A stretch of 13,447 bases of DNA, taken from the NCBI GenBank assembly GCA_913774795.1, contig CAJYIL010000771.1:1-13447 (forward strand), in the 5' to 3' direction. The notes under the pieces were generated by a model. That model ran no database searches. It had not been told where the DNA came from and saw nothing but the letters and a program-made list of their open reading frames with translations. This document shows, piece by piece, positions 1-6,551 of the stretch; within the stretch, counting starts at the first letter, position 1; each line of letters opens with the position of its first letter. This DNA comes from Pseudobdellovibrionaceae bacterium. Lineage in GTDB: Bacteria; Bdellovibrionota; Bdellovibrionia; Bdellovibrionales; JAMPXM01. The position numbers and the translations under genes are program-made.

Positions 1-19
1 ACGTGTGCTCTTCCGATCT
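1..19. other. Residual Illumina TruSeq adapter (not genomic)
   Basis: Bases 1-19 (ACGTGTGCTCTTCCGATCT) are identical to the 3' end of the standard Illumina TruSeq read-2 adapter, as I recall that sequence. They sit exactly at the window edge, as expected when an untrimmed adapter is carried to the end of a contig. The apparent GTG start at position 5 lies inside this adapter and should not be used. Confidence 0.95.
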
Positions 20-217
20 GAATTGGCCGGGCTTCGCTCGGCCAATTCGGCGGCCCCAGCAGCCCCAGCGAAAAAGACGACTCACGTGGTTCGTCGGGGG
101 GAAACGCTGACTCGAATCGCCAAGAAGTACGGAACAACGATTCGGGAGCTGGCAGAGATGAACAGCCTGTCACGCCGAGCGCGGGTGACGGTCGGAGCTC
201 GTCTGCAGATTCCGTAA
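20..217 (+). CDS. LysM-domain protein, C-terminal fragment (5' end missing)
   Basis: This is the last ~65 residues of a protein whose upstream part lies beyond the contig end. An Ala/Pro-rich linker (about positions 49-80) leads into one LysM domain beginning THVVRRGETLTRIAKKYG, continuing with an IRELAEMN segment and ending VTVGARLQIP just before the TAA. LysM binds the glycan backbone of peptidoglycan, so the protein probably acts in the periplasm or cell wall. A C-terminal LysM after a low-complexity linker is common in membrane-bound lytic transglycosylases of the MltD type and in LysM peptidases. The catalytic part is absent, so the enzyme class cannot be decided. Positions 20-48 form a perfect hairpin against the adapter and may be a library artefact, so the reliable coding sequence starts near 49. 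The gene converges on the minus-strand gene that follows. Confidence 0.8.
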   Translation, partial: ELAGLRSANSAAPAAPAKKTTHVVRRGETLTRIAKKYGTTIRELAEMNSLSRRARVTVGARLQIP

Positions 218-245
218 AAGGAGCGCTCGCTCCGAGCGGGATCTA

Positions 246-285
246 AAATAAAAAAGGTGAGCTTTCGAGCTCGCCTTTTTTATTT
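246..285. terminator. Bidirectional rho-independent terminator
   Basis: An 8-bp stem (256-263 with 268-275, one G-T wobble) is closed by a TTCG tetraloop. It is flanked by A6 on the left (250-255) and T6 on the right (276-281), with a few more A-T pairs outside. It is a good intrinsic terminator on both strands. It serves the LysM gene ending at 217 and the convergent gene, whose TAA stop (280-282) lies inside the T tract. Confidence 0.92.
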
Positions 286-714
286 GCAAACGGGGAGTTC
301 GATCTGCGTTTGCTTTTTCAACAATTCATCGACGCTCAGTGTTTGAACGAGCGGAGCGAACTCTTTCATTCGCTCACAGAAGTAGCCAGGATTCTGGCTC
401 GAGACCATCGAGATACTATTCATGACTTCAGAGTCGAGGGCATCGAAATGTTTTCGGCTCTTGTACTTTTTCAGGTGCCACTGAACGGCGACGTCATTGG
501 CTTGTTTGATGCGCTTTCGGTTTTTGATGACGAACGCATCGTACATCTCACCGGTCACAACTGTTTTGCAGAGAAGGTGAGCGGCCATGACGGCATTTCG
601 CATTTCGACCACGCGTTGGGCTTCGCAAGGGGTGTTTCGCTTGACGGCACGAGACGATGAGGCAAAAGCGAGCGTGCCCACGATAGTCGCGAGAAGAACA
701 AAGACGTTTTTCAT
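280..714 (-). CDS. Small exported four-cysteine protein, function unknown
   Basis: This is a 144-residue protein I do not recognise. I chose the ATG at 714 because it directly starts a typical Sec signal peptide: MKN, then a hydrophobic core VFVLLATIVGTLAFA, then a small-residue cleavage region SSSRA. An upstream in-frame TTG at 732 would add six residues and spoil the n-region. The mature part is basic, seems mainly helical and has exactly four cysteines (30, 49, 113, 143). Two disulfides in the periplasm are plausible. There is no lipobox, no membrane segment beyond the signal and no known catalytic motif. It is transcribed divergently from the lipoprotein gene at 842, with 127 bp between them, and ends in the terminator shared with the LysM gene. 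I saw no clear Shine-Dalgarno sequence or sigma-70 promoter upstream. The signal peptide and the dedicated terminator support it being real. Confidence 0.75.
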   Translation of the reverse strand: MKNVFVLLATIVGTLAFASSSRAVKRNTPCEAQRVVEMRNAVMAAHLLCKTVVTGEMYDAFVIKNRKRIKQANDVAVQWHLKKYKSRKHFDALDSEVMNSISMVSSQNPGYFCERMKEFAPLVQTLSVDELLKKQTQIELPVCK

Positions 715-808
715 AGGTTCGACCCAGAGCAAGCTTCGGGCCGGCTCCGCGAGCCATCTGCTTTGATCTGGGCGTCAATGGGTGAAGCGAGTGGGGGCCG
801 GGTTTGAG

Positions 809-835
809 TAAATTTCCTGATCAAAATGCCGATAA
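809..835 (+). promoter_or_regulatory. Sigma-28 (FliA)-type promoter of the lipoprotein gene
   Basis: TAAATTTC (809-816), 11 bases, then GCCGATAA (828-835). The known FliA consensus is TAAAGTTT-N11-GCCGATAA, so the -10 box matches 8/8, the -35 box 6/8 and the spacer exactly. The last base of the -10 box is 7 nt before the A of the ATG at 842. Transcription would therefore start at or next to the start codon. Confidence 0.8.
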
Positions 836-841
836 GACCGT

Positions 842-1120
842 ATGCGGTCGATGATTTGCGCACTCAGTCTGATGACGATTTTCACCGGCTGTAACGTCAA
901 TAGCTCGGTTTCTTTTCGCGACGGATTTCGTGGCGGCAACACAGCCTCGGAGCCGCCTGCACCAGGCCTGAGTGTGTCAGAAGGCGGATTTATGCGACAG
1001 CCAACGGCGCTGGGAAACACCGCCACGCTCTCGATCGGTGCGCCTGTTAACTCCGTTCACCACGTGACACCGCAAAGTCATACCGTTTACCTGAACGTTT
1101 CTGGTCGAGTCGCGCAGTAA
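842..1120 (+). CDS. Small putative lipoprotein
   Basis: The product has 92 residues. The N-terminus is a short lipoprotein signal: MRSMICALSLM followed by the lipobox-like I-F-T-G-C, with Cys17 as the probable lipidation site. Phe at -3 is less usual than Leu. The mature part is about 75 residues, low in charge and rich in Ser, Thr, Gly and Pro, ending in a beta-prone segment (HTVYLNVSGRV). No domain is recognised. The ATG at 842 is chosen because the FliA-type -10 box lies just upstream; a second in-frame ATG at 851 is possible. There is no Shine-Dalgarno sequence, so a leaderless transcript is likely. A perfect hairpin spans the stop codon. The gene is first in a row of co-oriented surface-protein genes that all have the same promoter type. 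Its small size keeps some doubt on whether it is coding. Confidence 0.68.
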   Translation: MRSMICALSLMTIFTGCNVNSSVSFRDGFRGGNTASEPPAPGLSVSEGGFMRQPTALGNTATLSIGAPVNSVHHVTPQSHTVYLNVSGRVAQ

Positions 1121-1130
1121 ACTCGACCAG
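1101..1130 (+). repeat. Perfect 10-bp hairpin spanning the lipoprotein stop codon
   Basis: CTGGTCGAGT (1101-1110) and ACTCGACCAG (1121-1130) are exact reverse complements around a 10-base loop that contains the stop codon. No T tract follows, so it is not a standard intrinsic terminator. It could stabilise the mRNA end, weakly terminate, or bind a protein next to the following promoter. Confidence 0.7.
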
Positions 1131-1137
1131 TGAACTG

Positions 1138-1164
1138 TCCAGTTCTGGCGCCAGCCCCCGATAA
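1138..1164 (+). promoter_or_regulatory. Sigma-28 (FliA)-type promoter of the beta-barrel gene
   Basis: TCCAGTTC (1138-1145), 11 bases, then CCCGATAA (1157-1164): -10 box 7/8 and -35 box 5/8 against TAAAGTTT-N11-GCCGATAA. The -10 box ends 7 nt before the ATG at 1171, the same position as in the preceding gene. Confidence 0.65.
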
Positions 1165-1170
1165 GTTTGT

Positions 1171-2283
1171 ATGTCTTCGAGACGTCGTCTGCTGGTCACC
1201 CTTTTGTTTCTTTTCGCGCTGTTAGTCACAAGCGCGCTCGCGTTGCGTTCGGGCCACGCGGACAAACCTGCTACATCGACTTCTTCATCGATCATTCCGA
1301 CACGTTCTGCGACCGAGGCGCCAATCGCCAACCAGAGCGAGATCGTTGAGAAGCCCCAAGTCTCCGCGCAGATCGAAATCGCTGAAAATCCTCGACCGAT
1401 AGAGCCAACACCGGGTCGCGAGCTTCACTCGCGTCACATGCGTCGCTACGCCGCTTCGATTGCCCAGAACGTCCACTCGCAGGAGCAAGTCCGTCGATCG
1501 ATCGCAAGCGAGGATCGGGTCGAGCCTGTCAGCCAGACGCCCTTGTCTCTCGTTCCAGAGGCCGCGCCTGCTCCTTTGAAAATCGAAGAGCCATCTGAGC
1601 CGCTGGGACTCAAGATCTACTTGGGTGTCGGTGTGAACTACGTTGCCTACGACGAGAACCTCACTGAGGTCAGCACAAACTACAGAGATCTTCGTGGCCC
1701 GGCGACCAACGTTGGCGTGAAAATGCAGGCGACCGACGAATTCGGGATCGAGGCGAGCTATCACCGAACGCCGATGAAGTTCGAGAACTCATCGGTCGCA
1801 CTGACGACACTCGAATCAGACTGGACATCGATTTCCCTTGAGGGAAGTTACGCCAAGAAGACGTCGAAAGAGAACGAGCTTACGTTTTCTCTAGGCACTC
1901 AAATTCATCAAATGCCGCTCGCGATGTTTGAGCTAATGAGTCATCAACCGCAGCTGCGTGATATTCAGCTCCTTAATCTCAGCGTCGGCGTTCGGGACAC
2001 CTTCTATTTGAACAAGCGCACTCGCGCATCGCTCTTGGGCCGCTTTCAGCAACCGCTGCTTCTCAGCGCGCGCACCGGATCCATGAAAGCCGATAGCGCG
2101 TTCATGTTCGATGGTTCGGTTGGTCTTGAAAAACGCGCTTTTGAAAAAGTATGGTTTGGACTTTTTTGGTACGGGCAATACCAACGGCTCAACTTTAGCT
2201 ACCGCGATTCGGTCATCCAGACGGCCGGCACGCAATCGGCGCTCTTCTCGGATTTGGAATTGAGGTTCACGTTTGAGTTCTAA
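1171..2283 (+). CDS. Outer-membrane beta-barrel protein with N-terminal anchor and Pro/Glu-rich linker
   Basis: The product has 370 residues. The N-terminus is basic (MSSRRR) with a hydrophobic stretch LLVTLLFLFALLVTSALAL, either a Sec signal peptide or an uncleaved membrane anchor. Residues ~30-145 are a low-complexity segment rich in Ser, Thr, Pro, Glu and Ala, with no domain I recognise. From about residue 146 (GLKIYLGVGVNYV) to the end, alternating polar and hydrophobic strands and a C-terminal ELRFTFEF ending in Phe fit a small outer-membrane beta-barrel and the terminal-aromatic signal read by the BAM complex. Eight to ten strands would fit, but I have not computed this. The start is fixed: the next Met is residue 89. 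It has its own FliA-type promoter and no Shine-Dalgarno sequence. A tail-fibre-like gene follows, so the barrel might anchor, export or display surface material. That role is inference from position. Confidence 0.82.
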   Translation: MSSRRRLLVTLLFLFALLVTSALALRSGHADKPATSTSSSIIPTRSATEAPIANQSEIVEKPQVSAQIEIAENPRPIEPTPGRELHSRHMRRYAASIAQNVHSQEQVRRSIASEDRVEPVSQTPLSLVPEAAPAPLKIEEPSEPLGLKIYLGVGVNYVAYDENLTEVSTNYRDLRGPATNVGVKMQATDEFGIEASYHRTPMKFENSSVALTTLESDWTSISLEGSYAKKTSKENELTFSLGTQIHQMPLAMFELMSHQPQLRDIQLLNLSVGVRDTFYLNKRTRASLLGRFQQPLLLSARTGSMKADSAFMFDGSVGLEKRAFEKVWFGLFWYGQYQRLNFSYRDSVIQTAGTQSALFSDLELRFTFEF

Positions 2284-2335
2284 CGAACTGGAGTGCCATT
2301 CGTCCCAGACTGAGATCCGGTTATCGTCACACCGC

Positions 2336-2362
2336 TTAGTTTTAGTTAAGTAAACCCGATAA
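2336..2362 (+). promoter_or_regulatory. Sigma-28 (FliA)-type promoter of the tail-fibre-like gene
   Basis: TTAGTTTT (2336-2343), 11 bases, then CCCGATAA (2355-2362): -10 box 7/8 and -35 box about 5/8. With a 12-base spacer, CTTAGTTT also gives 5/8. The -10 box ends 8 nt before the ATG at 2370. The shared position with the two preceding genes raises confidence. Confidence 0.6.
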
Positions 2363-2369
2363 GTCATTG

Positions 2370-5300
2370 ATGGCACGTCAATGGCAAAAGCTCAGCTTCA
2401 TTCTAGTCGTTATGTGTTTGGCGGGAGTCGCTCGCGCGACAACTCCCACGATCACGCTTCAAGGACGCATCGTGAAGCCCGACGGATCGCCGTTCACGGG
2501 AGTCACGCAATTCCGAGTGAAGATTCTAACGCCGGTCGAACAGTGCGTTCTCTACGATGAAACGCAAACGAAAGATCTCACGGGGAGCGAGGGTTTATTT
2601 ACACTTTCGCTCAACGACGGAGCGCCGACGAACGTTCGAAACGACTCGAACACCTGGTCGTTTCAACAAGTTCTCTCGAATAAATCTTCGTTCGCCGTTG
2701 CGAGCAGTTTGTGTCAGTCAGGTTCAGGAACAGTCACATATTCACCGGCTGCGGCCGATGAAAGAAAAGTTCTTGTTCAATTCAAAGATTCGACGATGAC
2801 GACTTGGGACTCGATGCCGGTTGCCACCCTCACGCACTCGGCAATGGCGATCGACTCGGTTCAAGTCGGTGGCTTCGGTGCGGAAAATCTTCTCCGGTTC
2901 GCGGAGTCAGACGGCTCTCTCGTCAACGTCTCGCCGCTCAACAACGCTCAGTACACAGAGCTAGTCGCTCTCGTGAATGGCACGTCTAACCGCTACATCA
3001 AAGGCGGCTCAACGGGTGCGGCGCTGCCTTCGGTCGGAGCGACACCATCAACGATCCCGGCAGCTGGTCAAATTTGGTTTAACTCGAGCTCATCGCAACT
3101 CCAATATTCGACAGGTTCCAGTGTTTTAAGTGTTGGAACATCAGGCGGGTCGGTGACTTCGGTCGCGACCGGAGCAGGCTTGACCGGAGGACCCATTACG
3201 TCATCCGGAACAATTGCGCTCGCCACTATCGGCGCCGGCGGAACAGGTACCAAAGTGACGTACGACACCTACGGCCGCGTGATGGCGACGACGGCACTCG
3301 CTGAGTCCGATCTCCCGACGATCGCGGCGGCAGGTAAAGTCTCGGGTGCCGCCATTACATCAGGCGCGATTGCGGGTTCGACCAGCATGAATACGTCAGG
3401 CGATCTCACGACGACCGGAGTCGTCACGGCGGCGACCGTGACTGCCACTCATGTGAAGTCTCGCGATCTCCAGCTGTTTGACTCAGGAACAAACCAAATT
3501 TCAGTCTTGGCTCCGTCAACTCTCTCCGCGCCGTACTCGCTGACTTTACCGGCGACCGCCGGCACAGCAGGTTACGTTCTCTCAACCAATGGATCGGGCG
3601 TGCTCTCATGGGTCGCGGCATCGACCGGATCGGTCACGAGCGTGACTGCGACCGCACCGCTTGCGTCTTCGGCGGGAGCCACACCGAATATCACCATCGC
3701 GAAGGCGACCGCGAGCCAAGACGGTTATCTGGCTCAAACAGACTTTGCCGCTTTCAACGCGAAGCAATCGTCGACTCTCAGTGACTCCCAAATTTGGGTT
3801 GGCAATGGATCGAACGTCGCGGTCGGCGTTTCTGTAAGTGGTGACATCGCGCTATCCAATACGGGGTCGGTGACCGTCAATGGGGTCAAGGGCGTCGGTG
3901 TCTCTGCGTCGCCGACGACCAGCGGTCAGGTTCTTCGTTACAACGGAACAGCGTGGGCCCCAAACTATGTCGCGATGTCGGATTTACGATCGACGATCAC
4001 GGGCGCTCAAGCTGTCACAAGCTGCGGAGCCGGACAAACGCTCACGTACACATCGGTGACCGACAATCTTTCGTGCACGTCGATCGCGATCAACGACGCG
4101 CAGATCACTTACGCCTCGCGGTCGGCGAACCTCGTTTTCGCAGCGCCGAACGGCTCTGCGGGAGCGCCGACCTACCGCAGTCTCGTGCCCGCAGATCTGC
4201 CTCTGGCTTTCGCCAACGGAGGAAATTCGTTTGCCGGGGTCGCAACGATCGGAACCAATGATGCCTTTGACTTCACGTTGAAGACGAATGGCGCCGCTCG
4301 CCTGACGGTCACGACAGCGGGGCAAGTCGGTGTCGGCACGACAGCGCCAAATGCGGCGCTCGAGGTCGCGGGTTCTCTCAAGATCGGTGACGGTGCAGAG
4401 ACTTGCGCGACGACCCTCGCGGGCGCGCTGCGCTTTAACTCAAGTAGCATCCAATTCTGTAATGGATCGGCGTGGACATCACTCGCCGCAGCGGGTTCGG
4501 GATTGACGGCACTGACGGGCGATGTGACCGCCAGCGGTTCTGGTTCGGTTGCAGCAACGGTTAATTCGGTCGGAGGTTCTTCGGCCGCGTCTCTCCACGC
4601 AGCGGAATTGGCTGCGAATGCAGCGACGCCTGCAAATTCGGCTTCGACGATCATCAAGCGCGACGCTTCAGGCAACTTCGCGGCCGGTGCGGTGACTTTG
4701 ACGTCAGCAACGGTTGGCTCTTTGGTCTACAAGGATTCGGGATCGAATACGATTGCGCTCTCAGCGCCGACTGCGGTCACGAGTTCCTACGTGTTGAAGT
4801 GGCCAACCGCGGCGGCTTCGGTGGCGGGCCAAGTTCTCGCATCCGATACCTCGGGGAACTTGTCTTGGTTTACGCTGCCGACGGCACTTTCGCCAACGGG
4901 TGCTGCGGGCGGAGATCTTTCGGGCACGTATCCGAATCCGAGCGTGGCGACGGTCGGCGCGTCAACGGCTGCCGACATACACTCGGCTGAACTTTTGGCA
5001 AATGCCGCCACGTCGGCGAATACTTCGAACGCGCTCATCAAGCGTGACGGGACGGGAAATTTTAGCGCCAATAGCGCGACCTTCAACAGCGTCTCGCTGA
5101 CGAACGCAGGTTCAACAGTCAATCTCGTGAACCCTGTTGGCGCGGCTTACACGTTGACGTTGCCAACGGGCACAGGCACGAGCGGTCAACTCTTAGCGAC
5201 GAATGGATCGGGCGTCTTAAGTTGGGCGGCGGCTCCGGTCTCGTCTCAGTGGACGACGCAAGCGGGCGGCATCAGCTACGCGAGTGGTAACGTCGGCATC

Positions 5301-6551
5301 GGCACGACATCTCCGACCGTCACTCTTGATGTCAACGGCACGATACTCGGCCGCACGATGGTGAACTCGGGATCTTCGGGCCAAAACGGTTCATTCAACG
5401 TATTTACGAATACGGGCAGTCTCGCAGGAACGATGGGCGGAAGCAGCAACGGCATGAGCCTGAGTGCGACGGCTGCCGGAAAATACATGGCCTTCTTTAC
5501 AAATGGTTCTTCGCTCACCGAACGGATGCGAATCGATTCCGCCGGTAATGTCGGCATTGGCACAACGGGGCCGAATTTCTTGCTCGACGTTGGCGCAAGT
5601 GGCGTCGCGGGCCAAATCATGAACTTCGGGAACGGGACCATCAGCCAATCGAACTACATCGGCACCAACTATCGCGGTTATTTTGGCTACAACGGAACGA
5701 CCGCCAATGCGGTCGTTCAGGGAAGCGTTGGAAAAGGGATCGAGTTCAACGTCAATAACGGAACGTTTGGCTCCGGTAACGCCATGAAGATCGATCAGAC
5801 GGGCCGAGTGGGTTTGGCGACGACGAGCCCGGCCGCACTTCTTCACTTAGCATCGACGAATGCGGCCAATTTCGGCGCCGGTCAGACGAACCAAGGCGGA
5901 GCTCTCTTCGGCATCGGCAACGCAATCTCGGATCCGGTCACCGGGCTCACGATCGCCAGCGGCGGTTCAGGCACCGGAAGTACGATCGGCTGGAACTTCT
6001 CGATCATCGGTACGAATACCTACTATGATGTCGCGAGCGACTCCCTGAAACGCAACAGTACGAGTGGCGGGTTCAAAGACGCGATCGCGATCACGATGTC
6101 CTCGGACTCAAACCGCGGTGGCGGCAATCGTTTCTCGGTTCATACCGGAAACCAAGGTGATCCAGTCGAGCGCCTCTCTGTCACGACCTCCGGGAATGTC
6201 GGTATCGGCACGACGGCGCCTCAGGCGAAGTTAGATGTGAATGGTCAGATCAAAGGTGCTTTCGTGTCGCACGCCTCTTTGAACACGGATTGGACGGCGG
6301 CCAACATTCAGCAGACAAGCGTTGCGCCCGGCACACTCACATTCACCGCCGGATCCATGTTCAATGGAGCGAATTACACGCTCATCCTCACGAGCGCTGG
6401 TACCTTCACTCTCGGTACGAATGCGGATATTACGACTTGGAGATGCGTACCGGGCTGCGCAAGCAATCAAATTTCGGCGAGCGGTCACACGGTTTTGACG
6501 ATCATCAAGGCCGGAACAACGGGGTATGTCTCATGGGTCGCTGGCTTCTAA
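2370..6551 (+). CDS. Large exported phage-tail-fibre-like surface protein
   Basis: The product has 1393 residues. The start is the ATG at 2370, not the in-frame TTG just before it, because it begins the signal peptide (MARQWQK, core LSFILVVMCLAGVA, then RA-TT). Residues ~25-155 form an N-terminal beta domain (ITLQGRIVKPDGSPFTGV...). The rest is a low-complexity shaft rich in Gly, Ser, Thr and Ala. It has tail-fibre motifs: VTSVATGAGLTGGPITSSGT near residue 265; three YxLxxP...TNGSGVLSW-type units (Tyr at 389, 807, 927); two HxAEL.ANAA.. units (His at 743, 871); and five G-x-VG(I/V/L)-x-TT-x-P units (residues 651, 973, 1059, 1145, 1275). The C-terminal ~100 residues are a separate globular-looking part ending YVSWVAGF. 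No peptidase-S74 intramolecular chaperone is seen. Such proteins in Bdellovibrio-like bacteria are often labelled cell wall surface anchor family; no LPXTG signal is present. Probable role: trimeric surface fibre or adhesin. Its 3' end overlaps the next gene. Confidence 0.88.
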   Translation: MARQWQKLSFILVVMCLAGVARATTPTITLQGRIVKPDGSPFTGVTQFRVKILTPVEQCVLYDETQTKDLTGSEGLFTLSLNDGAPTNVRNDSNTWSFQQVLSNKSSFAVASSLCQSGSGTVTYSPAAADERKVLVQFKDSTMTTWDSMPVATLTHSAMAIDSVQVGGFGAENLLRFAESDGSLVNVSPLNNAQYTELVALVNGTSNRYIKGGSTGAALPSVGATPSTIPAAGQIWFNSSSSQLQYSTGSSVLSVGTSGGSVTSVATGAGLTGGPITSSGTIALATIGAGGTGTKVTYDTYGRVMATTALAESDLPTIAAAGKVSGAAITSGAIAGSTSMNTSGDLTTTGVVTAATVTATHVKSRDLQLFDSGTNQISVLAPSTLSAPYSLTLPATAGTAGYVLSTNGSGVLSWVAASTGSVTSVTATAPLASSAGATPNITIAKATASQDGYLAQTDFAAFNAKQSSTLSDSQIWVGNGSNVAVGVSVSGDIALSNTGSVTVNGVKGVGVSASPTTSGQVLRYNGTAWAPNYVAMSDLRSTITGAQAVTSCGAGQTLTYTSVTDNLSCTSIAINDAQITYASRSANLVFAAPNGSAGAPTYRSLVPADLPLAFANGGNSFAGVATIGTNDAFDFTLKTNGAARLTVTTAGQVGVGTTAPNAALEVAGSLKIGDGAETCATTLAGALRFNSSSIQFCNGSAWTSLAAAGSGLTALTGDVTASGSGSVAATVNSVGGSSAASLHAAELAANAATPANSASTIIKRDASGNFAAGAVTLTSATVGSLVYKDSGSNTIALSAPTAVTSSYVLKWPTAAASVAGQVLASDTSGNLSWFTLPTALSPTGAAGGDLSGTYPNPSVATVGASTAADIHSAELLANAATSANTSNALIKRDGTGNFSANSATFNSVSLTNAGSTVNLVNPVGAAYTLTLPTGTGTSGQLLATNGSGVLSWAAAPVSSQWTTQAGGISYASGNVGIGTTSPTVTLDVNGTILGRTMVNSGSSGQNGSFNVFTNTGSLAGTMGGSSNGMSLSATAAGKYMAFFTNGSSLTERMRIDSAGNVGIGTTGPNFLLDVGASGVAGQIMNFGNGTISQSNYIGTNYRGYFGYNGTTANAVVQGSVGKGIEFNVNNGTFGSGNAMKIDQTGRVGLATTSPAALLHLASTNAANFGAGQTNQGGALFGIGNAISDPVTGLTIASGGSGTGSTIGWNFSIIGTNTYYDVASDSLKRNSTSGGFKDAIAITMSSDSNRGGGNRFSVHTGNQGDPVERLSVTTSGNVGIGTTAPQAKLDVNGQIKGAFVSHASLNTDWTAANIQQTSVAPGTLTFTAGSMFNGANYTLILTSAGTFTLGTNADITTWRCVPGCASNQISASGHTVLTIIKAGTTGYVSWVAGF
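4320..6221 (+). repeat. Coding repeats: five VGIGTT-type units of the fibre shaft
   Basis: Units starting at nt 4320, 5286, 5544, 5802 and 6192 encode GQVGVGTTAP, GNVGIGTTSP, GNVGIGTTGP, GRVGLATTSP and GNVGIGTTAP. Each is followed by a short L-D/E/H-V/L strand. Units two, three and four are exactly 258 nt (86 residues) apart. Confidence 0.85.

Noticed and set aside
5..19. GTG at position 5 as the start of a 70-residue LysM protein
   Set aside because: The codon lies within adapter sequence. The true gene continues upstream off the contig.
310..660. 116-residue open frame on the plus strand
   Set aside because: It is antisense to the exported four-cysteine gene, which has a clear signal peptide and terminator. 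This frame has neither, nor a ribosome site.
829..836. GATAAG before the three surface genes as a Shine-Dalgarno sequence
   Set aside because: It does not match the GGAGG core, and the longer shared (G/C)CCGATAA with a FliA-like -35 at the right spacing explains it better.
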